Source of the DNA: Gordonia sp. KTR9
Lineage (GTDB): Bacteria > Actinomycetota > Actinomycetes > Mycobacteriales > Mycobacteriaceae
Assembly (NCBI RefSeq): GCF_000143885.2
Contig: NC_018581.1
Coordinates: 4,464,001 to 4,528,000 of the forward strand
Direction: 5' to 3'
DNA length: 64,000 nucleotides
Under the pieces are notes generated by a model. The model ran no database searches and had not been told where the DNA came from. It saw only the letters and a program-made list of their open reading frames with translations. The position numbers were made by a program, and so were the translations under genes. How positions within the stretch are numbered: the first letter of the stretch is position 1; every line of letters starts with the position of its first letter. Shown piece by piece: positions 35,211-43,690 of this stretch.

Positions 35211-36857
35211 CTACCCGACGCCGCGGTCGGAGTCGGCCCAGTACTGAGACCGCAGCGCCTTCTTGTCCGGCTTGCCGAGGGCGGTCAACGGCAAAGCGTC
35301 GGCGAAGATCACGCGCTTGGGTGACTGCACCGCCCCCTTGCGGTCCTTCACGGACTGCTGGATCTCGGTGACGATGCGGTCCTTCGCCGCGTCGTCGGCG
35401 GGGGCATCGCCGCGCAGGACGACGATCGCGGTGACCGCCTCACCCCACTTCTCGTCCGGGACACCGATCACACCGACCTGACCGACCGCCGGATGTTCGG
35501 CGACGACATCCTCGACCTCGCGCGGGAACACGTTGAACCCACCGGTGACGATCATGTCCTTGGTGCGGTCGACGATGAACCAGAACCCGTCCTCATCCTC
35601 GCGCGCGACGTCGCCGGTGCGGAGCCAGCCGTCGCGGAAGGTGTCCGCGGTCTGCTCCGGGAGACCCAGGTACCCACCGGCGAGAAGTGGGCCGGCGACA
35701 CAGATCTCGCCGGGCTCACCCTGGGGCACGGGCTTGTCGTCGGGTCCGAGCAGGGCGGTGCGCAGGAAGGCCGACGGCCGTCCGCAACTGCTCAGCCGAC
35801 GCTGGTCCTCACCGGGACCCGGATGGTCTCCCTTGGCCAGGTAGCTGATGACCATCGGCGCCTCGGACTGGCCGTAGTACTGGGCGAAGATCGGCCCGAA
35901 GCGCTCGATGGCCTCGGCGAGGCGGACCGGATTGATCGGTGACGCACCGTAATACACGGTCTCCAGCGACGACAGGTCACGCGTCTTCGAGTCCGGATGG
36001 TCCATCAGCGCGTACAGCATCGACGGCACCAGCATCGTCGCGGTGATCTTCTGCTCCTCGATGGTGCGCAGCACCTCGGCCGGGTCGAACTTGGACAGGA
36101 CCACCATCGATCCGCCCTTCATCAGGGTCGGGACGAAGAACGCGGCACCCGCATGCGAGAGAGGCGTGCAGAGCAGGAATCGCGGATGCTCGGGCCACTC
36201 CCATTCGGCGAGCTGGATCTGCGTCATCGTCGACATCGCACGCGCCGTCCCGATGACCCCCTTCGGCTTGCCGGTGGTCCCGCCCGTGTAGGTGATGGAG
36301 ACGACGTGGTCGGGTGAGAGGTGCGCCGCGACAAGGGGCTTCGGTTCGAAGCCGTCTGCCTCGGCGATCACGTCACGTGCATGTGCGGCCAGCTGCTCGG
36401 GCACCGGCCCGAGCGTCAGCACCTGCTTGAGACCGGGCACCCGTTCGAGGAGGGCCGCGGCCCGCTCGACGAACATGGGCACCGGATCGATGATGAGGGT
36501 CGACACGCCGGCATCGGAGAGCACGTATGCGTGGTCGTCGAGCGAGCCGAGGGGATGCAGTGCGGTGCGGCGCCACCCCTGGGTCTGGCCGGCACCGATC
36601 ACGAACAGCACCTCGGGACGATTCAGCGCGAGCAGGCCCACCGCGGTCCCGGTACCGGCTCCCAATCCCTCGAAGGCCTGGATGTACCTGCTGATCGACG
36701 CGGCCATCTCACCGCCGGTCATCTCGGTGTCGCCGAGGGACAGGACGGTGCGGTCGGCGTGCCGCCGCAGCGCCGCGACCATCAGGTCGCCCATGTGCGT
36801 GCCCCCGCGCAGGTGATCGAAGTCGGCCGCTGCTGTCGTCGTACCCTCGTTCGTCAT
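35211..36857 (-). CDS. FadD8-like acyl-CoA synthetase under KstR control
   Basis: This 548-residue ANL ligase has TYTGGTTGKPKG at about 189-200, YYGQSEAP, and a C-terminal PLTALGKPDKKALRSQYW with the catalytic Lys. Overall it resembles Rv0551c (FadD8) rather than FadD17, FadD19 or FadD3. I start at ATG 36857, preceded by TCTGGTGG; a GTG two codons earlier is the alternative. Two KstR-type boxes lie upstream, one only 12 bases from the start, so it is expected to be induced by steroids. Its substrate could be a steroid fragment such as a ring A/B product or side-chain acid, but this is inference. Confidence 0.85.
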   Translation of the reverse strand: MTNEGTTTAAADFDHLRGGTHMGDLMVAALRRHADRTVLSLGDTEMTGGEMAASISRYIQAFEGLGAGTGTAVGLLALNRPEVLFVIGAGQTQGWRRTALHPLGSLDDHAYVLSDAGVSTLIIDPVPMFVERAAALLERVPGLKQVLTLGPVPEQLAAHARDVIAEADGFEPKPLVAAHLSPDHVVSITYTGGTTGKPKGVIGTARAMSTMTQIQLAEWEWPEHPRFLLCTPLSHAGAAFFVPTLMKGGSMVVLSKFDPAEVLRTIEEQKITATMLVPSMLYALMDHPDSKTRDLSSLETVYYGASPINPVRLAEAIERFGPIFAQYYGQSEAPMVISYLAKGDHPGPGEDQRRLSSCGRPSAFLRTALLGPDDKPVPQGEPGEICVAGPLLAGGYLGLPEQTADTFRDGWLRTGDVAREDEDGFWFIVDRTKDMIVTGGFNVFPREVEDVVAEHPAVGQVGVIGVPDEKWGEAVTAIVVLRGDAPADDAAKDRIVTEIQQSVKDRKGAVQSPKRVIFADALPLTALGKPDKKALRSQYWADSDRGVG

Positions 36858-36868
36858 GTCCACCAGAC

Positions 36869-36882
36869 TAGGACGTGTTACA
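36869..36882. promoter_or_regulatory. Degenerate KstR box close to the FadD8-like start
   Basis: TAGGACGTGTTACA matches KstR at the key AC and GT positions with three changes from the palindromic consensus. Confidence 0.55.
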
Positions 36883-36924
36883 GCAAGAGGGAAGAATCTC
36901 CACGAAAACAGCCGTGCACACCTG

Positions 36925-36938
36925 TAGAACCTGTTCTA
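36925..36938. promoter_or_regulatory. KstR box between the FadD8-like and GNAT genes
   Basis: TAGAACCTGTTCTA is a perfect KstR palindrome, 68 bases before the FadD8-like ATG and 90 bases before the divergent GNAT gene. Confidence 0.88.
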
Positions 36939-37027
36939 GATTTCCGGGACGCATCGGCCGGCGGAGCCCGCCGCCGGCGGACATGATGTCCACCACATGG
37001 TGACGACCGGTGACCTAGGATCGAAGC

Positions 37028-37684
37028 ATGACTGACCTCGACCTCGCCACCACCCGTCGCGACATCGCCGACGCCCTGCTGACCGCCCTCGAACGTCGGC
37101 ACGAGGTCCTCGATGCCATCGTCGACGCCGAGAATCACGACGAGGCCGTGACCGCGATCGTGGGGCTGCTCGGGAAGTCCCGGCTCGGTGCCGAGGCCAT
37201 CCTGGACATGAAGCTCGATCAGCTCACCAAAGACGACCGTCGAAAGAACCAGGCCGAACTCGACGACCTCAACAGCGCGCTCACCTTCACGCTGGCCGAA
37301 CGGCCGGCGAGCAGCGGTGACACCCTCGACCTCCGTCCGTTCGACCCGTCCGCCGACGCGGAGCTGTTCTCGGCACGCACCAACGAGATCGGCACCGCCG
37401 GAGACGGTTCCGGCGCTCCCGCCGGAGATGTCGCGGCCGAGATCAGCGCGGCCACCGCCCGGGTCGACGCCGAGGAGGCCGTCTGGCTGGTCGCCGTCGA
37501 GGGCGACTCGAAGGTCGGCTTCGTCTTCGGCGAACTGAAGGACGGCGAGATCGACCTGCGCATCTGGATTCATCCGCAGTTCCGCAAGGCCGGGTATGGC
37601 ACCGCCGCCCTGCGCAAATCCCGTTCGGAGATGGCGGCCTACTTCCCCGGCGTACCGATGGTCGTCCGCGCGCCGGGCGCCTGA
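37028..37684 (+). CDS. GyrA-like segment fused to GNAT acetyltransferase domain
   Basis: Residues 1-85 (RRDIADALLTALERRHEVLD, then DEAVTAIVGLLGKSRLGAEA and ILDMKLDQLTKDDRRKNQAE) resemble the coiled-coil and AILDMRLxxLT segment of type IIA topoisomerase A subunits. Residues 100-215 form a GNAT fold ending in GEIDLRIWIHPQFRKAGYGT AALRKS, the acetyl-CoA binding stretch. The catalytic domain of gyrase is absent. The fusion's role is unknown. It is divergent from the FadD8-like ligase and shares its perfect KstR box. Confidence 0.75.
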   Translation: MTDLDLATTRRDIADALLTALERRHEVLDAIVDAENHDEAVTAIVGLLGKSRLGAEAILDMKLDQLTKDDRRKNQAELDDLNSALTFTLAERPASSGDTLDLRPFDPSADAELFSARTNEIGTAGDGSGAPAGDVAAEISAATARVDAEEAVWLVAVEGDSKVGFVFGELKDGEIDLRIWIHPQFRKAGYGTAALRKSRSEMAAYFPGVPMVVRAPGA

Positions 37685-37706
37685 CACGCAGCTCCACCCG
37701 GAGGGC

Positions 37707-37735
37707 GTGTCCACCGCCCCTCGGGTGGTGGACAC
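37707..37735. terminator. Bidirectional hairpin between convergent genes
   Basis: GTGTCCACC (37707-37715) pairs with GGTGGACAC (37727-37735) around an 11-base loop, between the GNAT stop and the NTF2-like stop. Confidence 0.55.
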
Positions 37736-37763
37736 GGCCATCCGTGGTGAGTGCGCTCGGCGA

Positions 37764-38144
37764 TCAGGCCCGCTGGGGCCGTGGAAGCCCGAAGTGCGCG
37801 ACGATCGCGCGAATCCGATTGTCCTCGTCGACGACGAAGGTCTCCGACACCGTCGCACCCAGCCGTAGCCTCTTGGGTCGAACGTGGACGACGTAGCGCG
37901 TGGTCACGCTGTGGCCGTCGACCGTCGCGGTGAAGTCCGAGATCCGATGGATGAGACGGAATTGCGGACCGCGGGCGAGGCTTCGGGCGATGTGGGCACC
38001 GTTGCGACCGGTTCGGACGCCGAACTCCACGCGTGTGCAGTCGGGGTGCAGCGCGACCGCCGATGGATCGTGACTCACCAGGGCGTCGACATAGGCCCGC
38101 GCCGCCGCGATCCGTTCGGCCGAGAAGTCGGCGTGTGGCGTCAT
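37764..38144 (-). CDS. Small NTF2/SnoaL-like protein of the KstR2 regulon
   Basis: This 126-residue protein has an N-terminal helix (IAAARAYVDALVSHDPSAVALHP), a beta-rich middle (IHRISDFTATVDGHSVTTRY) and IRAIVAHFGLPRP at the end. It looks like a small NTF2-fold protein. The ATG overlaps the upstream SDR stop (ATGA), so it is the last gene of a three-gene leftward operon from the KstR2 box at 39895. Such proteins can be isomerases, hydratases or chaperone-like binders; the actual role is unknown. Confidence 0.75.
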   Translation of the reverse strand: MTPHADFSAERIAAARAYVDALVSHDPSAVALHPDCTRVEFGVRTGRNGAHIARSLARGPQFRLIHRISDFTATVDGHSVTTRYVVHVRPKRLRLGATVSETFVVDEDNRIRAIVAHFGLPRPQRA

Positions 38145-39037
38145 CGCGCGCCGTAGACCGGCATCGGATCCGGCGCCTTCGCCAGGATCTCCTCGATCAC
38201 CGGGCCGAGCTCGGCAGCTTCCCAGCGAGACCCCTTGTCCCGCTCGATGCTTCGCTGCCAGCCGTCGGTGACCGAGATCTTGCCGCCCTCGACCTCGAAC
38301 ACCCGGCCGCTCACCGAACCCGCTTCGGGCGAACCCAGCCAGACCACGAGTGGCGACACATTCGCGGGATCCATCGTGTCGAAGGAACCGTCGGCGGGCG
38401 CGGCCATCTGAGCGGCCATCGCCTCACCGGCACCCATCGTCATCTGGGTGCGAGCGGCCGGGGCGATCGCATTCACGGTGACACCATACGACCCCAGCTC
38501 CGCCGCCGCCTGGATCGTCAGGGCCGCGATCCCGGCCTTGGCCGCGACGTAGTTCCCCTGACCCACCGAACCGTAGAGGCCCGCACCGGAACTCGTGTTG
38601 ATGATGCGTGCCTGCGGGACGTCGCCGGCCTTGGCCTGGGCACGCCAGTGCGCCGCCGCATGGCGCAGGCCGACGAAGTGTCCCTTGAGATGCACGCGGA
38701 CGACCGCATCCCATTCCTCCTCCGACAGCGAGACCAGCATCCGGTCGCGCACGAAACCCGCGTTGTTGACCAGGACGTCGAGGCGGCCGAACTCCGAGAG
38801 AGCGGTCTCGACCATGGCCGCACCCGAGTCCCAGTCCGCGACATCACCCACCGACGCGACAGCGTGCCCGCCCGCGGCCACGATCTCGTCGACCACCTCG
38901 GTCGCCGGATCCTCGGCGTAGTCGTTGACCACGACCTTCGCGCCGTCGGCGGCGAACGCGAGGGCATGGGCACGGCCGATGCCCTGGCCGGCACCGGTCA
39001 CGATGACGACACGACCCTCATTCATTGTGCTGGTCAC
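38141..39037 (-). CDS. Short-chain dehydrogenase (Rv3548c-like)
   Basis: This 298-residue SDR has TGAGQGIGRAHA, NNAG and the catalytic YVAAK with NTSSGAG upstream. It is a close paralogue of Hsd4A at 10372, sharing the HLKGHFVGLRHAAAHWRAQA-type region and a C-terminal extension beyond the core SDR. GTG 39037 follows AAAGGAAAGAGT; ATG 39025 is an alternative. Order and orientation match Rv3548c. It probably oxidises a hydroxyacyl-CoA intermediate of ring C/D or side-chain breakdown. Confidence 0.85.
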   Translation of the reverse strand: MTSTMNEGRVVIVTGAGQGIGRAHALAFAADGAKVVVNDYAEDPATEVVDEIVAAGGHAVASVGDVADWDSGAAMVETALSEFGRLDVLVNNAGFVRDRMLVSLSEEEWDAVVRVHLKGHFVGLRHAAAHWRAQAKAGDVPQARIINTSSGAGLYGSVGQGNYVAAKAGIAALTIQAAAELGSYGVTVNAIAPAARTQMTMGAGEAMAAQMAAPADGSFDTMDPANVSPLVVWLGSPEAGSVSGRVFEVEGGKISVTDGWQRSIERDKGSRWEAAELGPVIEEILAKAPDPMPVYGAR

Positions 39038-39085
39038 ACTCTTTCCTTTCCGAACTTCTCTCGGGCCCGATCCGCACGCCGGGTC

Positions 39086-39874
39086 TCAGACTGCATTGCC
39101 GGCGGTCGCGGCGTCGAGGAATGCCGGTTTCTCGCCACCCCCGTGCACGGTCAGCGTCGATCCGCTGATGTAGCAGGCGAGCGGCGACAACAGGAACGCC
39201 ACCGCGTTGCCGACATCGACGGGCGTGGCCATGCGGCCCATCGGGATGGTCTCGCCGACCGCCGCGACTCCGGCGTCATCCCCGTAGTGCAGATGCGACT
39301 GCTCGGTGACGACCGGGCCGGCCACGACCGAGTTCACCCGCACCCGTGGCGCCCACTCGACGGCGAGTGAACTCATCAGATTGTCGAGTCCGGCCTTCGC
39401 CGCCCCGTAGGCCGATGTCCCGGGTGACGCTCGGTGGCCACTGACACTCGAGATGTTCACGATGGCACCGCCGTCGGGCTGCGTCTGCATCACGGCGTTG
39501 GCCGCGCGGGCCACTGCCAGCGGGGCCAGCAGGTTGAGGTCGACGATCTTGCTCGCGAATCGAACCGATGCGTCGGCGGCCAGCGCGAAGGGTGAGCCGC
39601 CGGCATTGTTCACGACACCATCGAGACGTCCGGCGCGCCGGATGACCTCGTCCACCATCGCCTCGACCGCATCCGCGTCGCGAACGTCGCAGGACACGAA
39701 GTCGACGTCGCGGAGGTCGTCGGCGAGGTTGTCGGCGTTGCGGCCACAGATCACCGGTCGGGCGCCGAGCGAGCCCAGGACACGGGTGATCCCCGCACCC
39801 ACCCCGCGACCCCCGCCGGTGACCAGCACGACCTTTCCGACCAGGCCCAGCTCGACCTGTGACTGCGTCTGCAT
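39086..39874 (-). CDS. Short-chain dehydrogenase (Rv3549c-like)
   Basis: This 262-residue SDR has TGGGRGVGAGI, NNAGGSPF, the catalytic SAYGAAKAG and a C-terminal ISGSTLTVHGGGEKPAFLDA. ATG 39874 lies 20 bases from the KstR2 box. Order matches Rv3549c, divergent from echA20. It is the first gene of the leftward operon. Its precise reaction is not established. Confidence 0.85.
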   Translation of the reverse strand: MQTQSQVELGLVGKVVLVTGGGRGVGAGITRVLGSLGARPVICGRNADNLADDLRDVDFVSCDVRDADAVEAMVDEVIRRAGRLDGVVNNAGGSPFALAADASVRFASKIVDLNLLAPLAVARAANAVMQTQPDGGAIVNISSVSGHRASPGTSAYGAAKAGLDNLMSSLAVEWAPRVRVNSVVAGPVVTEQSHLHYGDDAGVAAVGETIPMGRMATPVDVGNAVAFLLSPLACYISGSTLTVHGGGEKPAFLDAATAGNAV

Positions 39875-39894
39875 GGGTGCTACCCTACCAAACA

Positions 39895-39908
39895 ACCAAG
39901 CACTTGCT
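39895..39908. promoter_or_regulatory. KstR2 box between the Rv3549c-like SDR and echA20
   Basis: ACCAAGCACTTGCT fits AnCAAGnnCTTGnT exactly and extends to a wider ACCAAGCA/TGCTTGGT repeat (39895-39912). It sits in the divergent promoter and can control the SDR operon to the left and echA20-ipdABC to the right. The KstR2 ligand is HIP-CoA in related bacteria. Confidence 0.9.
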
Positions 39909-39964
39909 TGGTGCGCTTCCGCAGTCCTCTGGGCTGTCCGAACCGCCCCATGAGAGGAGCCCGC

Positions 39965-40750
39965 GTGCCGATCACCACGACACGTTCCGATACCGGGATC
40001 GTGACGGTCACCGTCGACTACCCGCCGGTCAACGCGCTGCCATCGGCCGCGTGGTTCGAACTCGGCGACGCCATCACCGCCGCGGGATCGGACCCGACCA
40101 CCCACGTGGTGGTGCTGCGTGCCGAGGGTCGCGGCTTCAACGCGGGCGTCGACATCAAGGAGATGCAGGCGACCGACGGATTCGACGCGTTGATCGGCGC
40201 CAACCGCGGATGCGCCGCCGCGTTCGGTGCGGTCTACGACTGCGCCGTACCCGTCGTCGTCGCCGTGAACGGGTTCTGCGTGGGCGGGGGCATCGGACTC
40301 GTCGGGAACGCCGACGTCATCGTGGCGTCCGACGACGCCGTCTTCGGTCTGCCCGAGGTCGACCGCGGAGCGCTCGGCGCGGCAACACATCTCGCGCGTC
40401 TCGTGCCACAGCACATGATGCGAACCCTCTACTTCACCGCCAAGAACGTCACCGCCCAGCAACTCGAGCACTTCGGGTCGGTGTATCGGGTCGTGCCCCG
40501 CGAGGAGCTGCTCGACGCCGCACTCGAGATCGCGGAGGCCATCGCCGCCAAGGACACCCGGGTGATCCGCGCCGCCAAGGAGGCGATCAACAACATCGAT
40601 CCCGTCGACGTCAAGGCGAGTTACCGCCTCGAACAGGGATACACCTTCGAGCTGAACCTGGCCGGTGTCGCCGACGAACACCGCGATGCCTTCGTGTCGA
40701 CCGGCAAGCCGCTCGCCGCGAATTCCGCTTCGGATGGAGGACGTGCCTGA
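39965..40750 (+). CDS. echA20: EchA20, ring D-opening CoA-ester hydrolase (crotonase family)
   Basis: This 261-residue crotonase-fold protein has VDYPPVNALPS, the oxyanion-hole RAEGRGFNAGVDIKEM and VVAVNGFCVGGGIGLVGNAD. GTG 39965 is preceded by GAGAGGAGC and gives the family N-terminus. It matches Rv3550. EchA20 hydrolyses the bicyclic ring D intermediate in the HIP pathway. The stop is one base before the ipdA ATG. Confidence 0.92.
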   Translation: MPITTTRSDTGIVTVTVDYPPVNALPSAAWFELGDAITAAGSDPTTHVVVLRAEGRGFNAGVDIKEMQATDGFDALIGANRGCAAAFGAVYDCAVPVVVAVNGFCVGGGIGLVGNADVIVASDDAVFGLPEVDRGALGAATHLARLVPQHMMRTLYFTAKNVTAQQLEHFGSVYRVVPREELLDAALEIAEAIAAKDTRVIRAAKEAINNIDPVDVKASYRLEQGYTFELNLAGVADEHRDAFVSTGKPLAANSASDGGRA

Positions 40751-40751
40751 G

Positions 40752-41645
40752 ATGCCCACCGACAAGACAAGCACTTTCGACGACGTCATCGCCGAGCTGC
40801 GCGACGGCATGACCATCGGCATCGGCGGATGGGGTTCGCGCCGTAAGCCGATGGCGCTCGTGCGCGCACTCGCCCGGTCCGACGTCAAGGACCTCACCGT
40901 GGTCACCTACGGCGGACCCGACCTCGGATTGCTCTGCGCCGCAGGCAAGGTGCGCCGCGCGTATTACGGCTTCGTCTCACTCGACTCGGCCCCGTTCTAC
41001 GATCCGTGGTTCGCCAAGGCGCGCACGAACGGCGAGATCGAGGTCCGCGAGATGGACGAGGGAATGGTGAAGTGCGGCCTGGAGGCAGCCGCCGCGCGCG
41101 TGCCGTTCCTGCCCATCCGCGCCGGCCTCGGCTCCGACGTCCTCAACTTCTGGGAAGGCGAGCTGAAGACCGTCACCTCGCCCTATCCCGACGCCGACGG
41201 CCGTACCCAGACGCTGGTGGCCATGCCGGCGCTGACGCTCGACGCCGCCTTCGTGCACCTGGATCTGGCCGACGTCCACGGCAACGCCGCCTACACCGGT
41301 GTCGACCCGTACTTCGACGATCTCTACTGCGCCGCGGCGCAACGTCGCTACCTCGAGGCCGATCAGATCGTCTCGACCGAGGTGCTCGTCAAGACCGTTC
41401 CGCATCAGCGTCTTCTGCTCAACCGCATGGCCGTCGACCGGGTTGTCCAAGCGCCCAACGGGGCCCACTTCACGTTCGCCGGGGAGTACGGGCGGGACGA
41501 GAAATTCCAGCAGTTCTACGTCGCGTCCGCGAAGGAACCCGAGACGTGGGAGGCGTTCTCGCGCCGATTCCTCGACGTCGACGAGCAGACGTACCAGCGA
41601 GAAGTGGCCGCGTGGCAGGACGAGCAGAAGGAGACCGGACAGTGA
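40752..41645 (+). CDS. ipdA: IpdA, COCHEA-CoA hydrolase alpha subunit
   Basis: This 297-residue protein has the CoA-transferase family I alpha fold, with MTIGIGGWGSRRKPMALVRA at the front and NAAYTGVDPYFDDLYCAAAQ in the middle. It matches Rv3551. IpdAB opens the last steroid ring (ring C) of COCHEA-CoA by hydrolysis rather than CoA transfer. ATG 40752 follows the echA20 stop; a GTG nine bases earlier is possible. The stop overlaps the ipdB start as GTGA, which supports an obligate heteromer. Confidence 0.94.
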   Translation: MPTDKTSTFDDVIAELRDGMTIGIGGWGSRRKPMALVRALARSDVKDLTVVTYGGPDLGLLCAAGKVRRAYYGFVSLDSAPFYDPWFAKARTNGEIEVREMDEGMVKCGLEAAAARVPFLPIRAGLGSDVLNFWEGELKTVTSPYPDADGRTQTLVAMPALTLDAAFVHLDLADVHGNAAYTGVDPYFDDLYCAAAQRRYLEADQIVSTEVLVKTVPHQRLLLNRMAVDRVVQAPNGAHFTFAGEYGRDEKFQQFYVASAKEPETWEAFSRRFLDVDEQTYQREVAAWQDEQKETGQ

Positions 41646-42433
41646 GCACCGCCGAAACCGCGACCACGCCCGGCGATTTCCCCGCGCCGGAGGAACCCAC
41701 ACGCGCCGAGTACTGCGTCATCTCGTGTGCCGACATCTTCGCCGGCGCCGGCGAGATCATGGCATCGCCGATGGCACCCACTCCCCTGCTCGGCGCCCGG
41801 CTGGCGCGCCTCACCACCGAACCCGACCTGCTGATCACCGATGGCGAGGCGCTGATCCTCGCCGACACCCCGCCGATCGGCAAGACCGGGCCGATCGAGG
41901 GCTGGATGCCCTTCCGGAAGGTCTTCGACGTCGTGGCGTCGGGCCGTCGTCATGTGGTGATGGGCGCCAACCAGATCGACCGGTACGGCAACCAGAATCT
42001 GTCGGCCTTCGGCCCGTTGCAACATCCCACCCGCCAGATGTTCGGTGTGCGCGGCGCGCCCGGGAACACCATCAACCACCCCACCAGCTACTGGGTGCCC
42101 CGCCACACGGCGCGCGTCTTCGGCGAGTCCGTCGACATCGTGTCGGGCATCGGCTTCGACAAGGTCGATCCGGAGAACCCAGCCTTCGACGACCTGAACA
42201 TCCACCGCGTCGTCACCAATCTCGGCGTCTTCGACTTCGGCGGGCCGGGCCACACCATGCGCGCCCTGTCCCTGCATCCCGGGGTCGGTGCCGACGAGGT
42301 GGCCGAGAACACCGGCTTCGAGATCGCGGGTCTTGCCGACGCACCGGCAACGCGCCGGCCGACGGCGGAGGAGCTCGGCCTGATCCGGGACGTCCTCGAC
42401 CCGAACGGCGTCCGCAACAAGGAGGTCCGATGA
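41642..42433 (+). CDS. ipdB: IpdB, COCHEA-CoA hydrolase beta subunit
   Basis: This 263-residue CoA-transferase beta-type protein has YCVISCADIFAGAGEIMASP, VVMGANQIDRYGNQNLSAFG and GGPGHTMRALSLHPGV. It matches Rv3552, the partner of IpdA. The GTG start overlaps the ipdA stop and its own stop overlaps the ipdC start (ATGA). All three genes are thus coupled. Confidence 0.94.
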   Translation: MSTAETATTPGDFPAPEEPTRAEYCVISCADIFAGAGEIMASPMAPTPLLGARLARLTTEPDLLITDGEALILADTPPIGKTGPIEGWMPFRKVFDVVASGRRHVVMGANQIDRYGNQNLSAFGPLQHPTRQMFGVRGAPGNTINHPTSYWVPRHTARVFGESVDIVSGIGFDKVDPENPAFDDLNIHRVVTNLGVFDFGGPGHTMRALSLHPGVGADEVAENTGFEIAGLADAPATRRPTAEELGLIRDVLDPNGVRNKEVR

Positions 42434-43542
42434 GCGGCCCCACCGCCGCGCAGCCGAGCCCGGCACGCGCGGCGGGACTGTCGACCCCGTTCACCCGGCT
42501 CGTCGGGATCGAGTACCCGATCGTCCAGACCGGGATGGGCTGGGTGTCCGGCCCGTCGCTGACGTCGGCCACCTCGAACGCGGGCGGGCTGGGAATCCTG
42601 GCGTCGGCCACGATGACCTTCGCCGAACTCGAAACGGCCATCGGGAAGACGAAGTCGTTGACCGACAAGCCGTTCGGCGTGAACATGCGCGCCGACGCCA
42701 CCGATGCCCCGGCTCGGATCGACCTGCTGATCCGCGAGGGCGTCAAGGTCGCATCCTTCGCGCTCGCACCCAAACCCGAACTCATCGCCAAACTCAAGGA
42801 CCACGGCATCGTCGTGATCCCGTCGATCGGTGCTGCCAAACACGCCGTCAAGGTCGCATCCTGGGGTGCCGACGCGGTGATCGTGCAGGGCGGCGAGGGC
42901 GGCGGCCACACCGGGCCCGTCGCCACCACGTTGCTGCTGCCATCGGTGCTGGATGCGTTGGCCGCCAAGGGTATCGACATGCCGGTGGTGGCCGCGGGCG
43001 GGTTCTTCGACGGTCGCGGACTCGCCGCCGCGCTCGCCTACGGCGCTCAAGGCGTCGCCATGGGCACCCGGTTCCTGCTGACGTCGGACAGCGCGGTGCC
43101 CGACTCGGTCAAGCAGGAGTACCTCGCACGTGGTCTCAACGACACCGTCGTCTCGGTGAAGGTCGACGGCATGCCGCACCGGGTGTTGCGTACACCGTTG
43201 GTGGAGGCGCTGGAGAACGGGAGCCCGGTCAAGGCACTCGTCGCCGCGGCCCGAAACGCCAACGAGTTCAGGCAGATGACCGGGATGCGCTGGACGACGA
43301 TGCTCAAAGACGGACGCACGATGAAGAAGTCGGGCGAACGCACGTGGCAGCAGGTGATCATGGCCGGCAACACCCCCATGTTGCTCAAGGCCGGCCTCGT
43401 CGAGGGCGACACCCGCGCCGGGGTGCTCGCCTCCGGCCAGGTGGTCGGGATGATCGAGGACCTGCCGAGCTGTGACGAGCTGATCCAGTCGATCATGACC
43501 CAGGCGCACGAACGGCTGAAGGGCCTCGGGGCGCTGGGTTAG
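42430..43542 (+). CDS. ipdC: IpdC, flavin-dependent steroid ring C/D enzyme
   Basis: This 370-residue NMO-superfamily TIM barrel has NAGGLGILASATMTFAELE, VIVQGGEGGGHTGPV and MPVVAAGGFFDGRGLAAALA YGAQG. It matches Rv3553, needed in HIP catabolism before ring D cleavage and assigned to a flavin-dependent double-bond step. It is the last gene of the echA20-ipdA-ipdB-ipdC operon, followed by dispersed repeats. Confidence 0.92.
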   Translation: MSGPTAAQPSPARAAGLSTPFTRLVGIEYPIVQTGMGWVSGPSLTSATSNAGGLGILASATMTFAELETAIGKTKSLTDKPFGVNMRADATDAPARIDLLIREGVKVASFALAPKPELIAKLKDHGIVVIPSIGAAKHAVKVASWGADAVIVQGGEGGGHTGPVATTLLLPSVLDALAAKGIDMPVVAAGGFFDGRGLAAALAYGAQGVAMGTRFLLTSDSAVPDSVKQEYLARGLNDTVVSVKVDGMPHRVLRTPLVEALENGSPVKALVAAARNANEFRQMTGMRWTTMLKDGRTMKKSGERTWQQVIMAGNTPMLLKAGLVEGDTRAGVLASGQVVGMIEDLPSCDELIQSIMTQAHERLKGLGALG

Positions 43543-43610
43543 GGTCGGTGGCTTTCGAGGCCTTCGAGGCTCGTCGCTATCGCTCCTCGCACCTCAGGCA
43601 GCGGAAGGCG

Positions 43611-43672
43611 CCCCCTGAGGAGGCCCGGAGCGTGCGGAGGGCCGACACCCCCTGAGGAGGCCCGGAGCGTGC
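43611..43672. repeat. Direct repeat pair left of the ABC ATPase gene
   Basis: The 25-base unit that begins CCCCCTGAGGAGGCCCGGAG occurs at 43611-43635 and again at 43648-43672. Its complement is closely related to the 43-base tandem unit right of the ATPase gene. The 148-base gap 43543-43690 holds these repeats and no gene. Confidence 0.8.
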
Positions 43673-43690
43673 CGCCGGTAGGTTCGCATC

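Noticed and set aside
39086..40906. A 606-residue SDR with long N-terminal extension
   Set aside because: The extension is the antisense of echA20 and crosses the KstR2 box; the SDR starts at 39874.
41299..43542. A 747-residue protein beginning in ipdA and ending as ipdC
   Set aside because: The first half is an out-of-frame Arg-rich reading of ipdA and ipdB; only the part from 42430 is a real gene.
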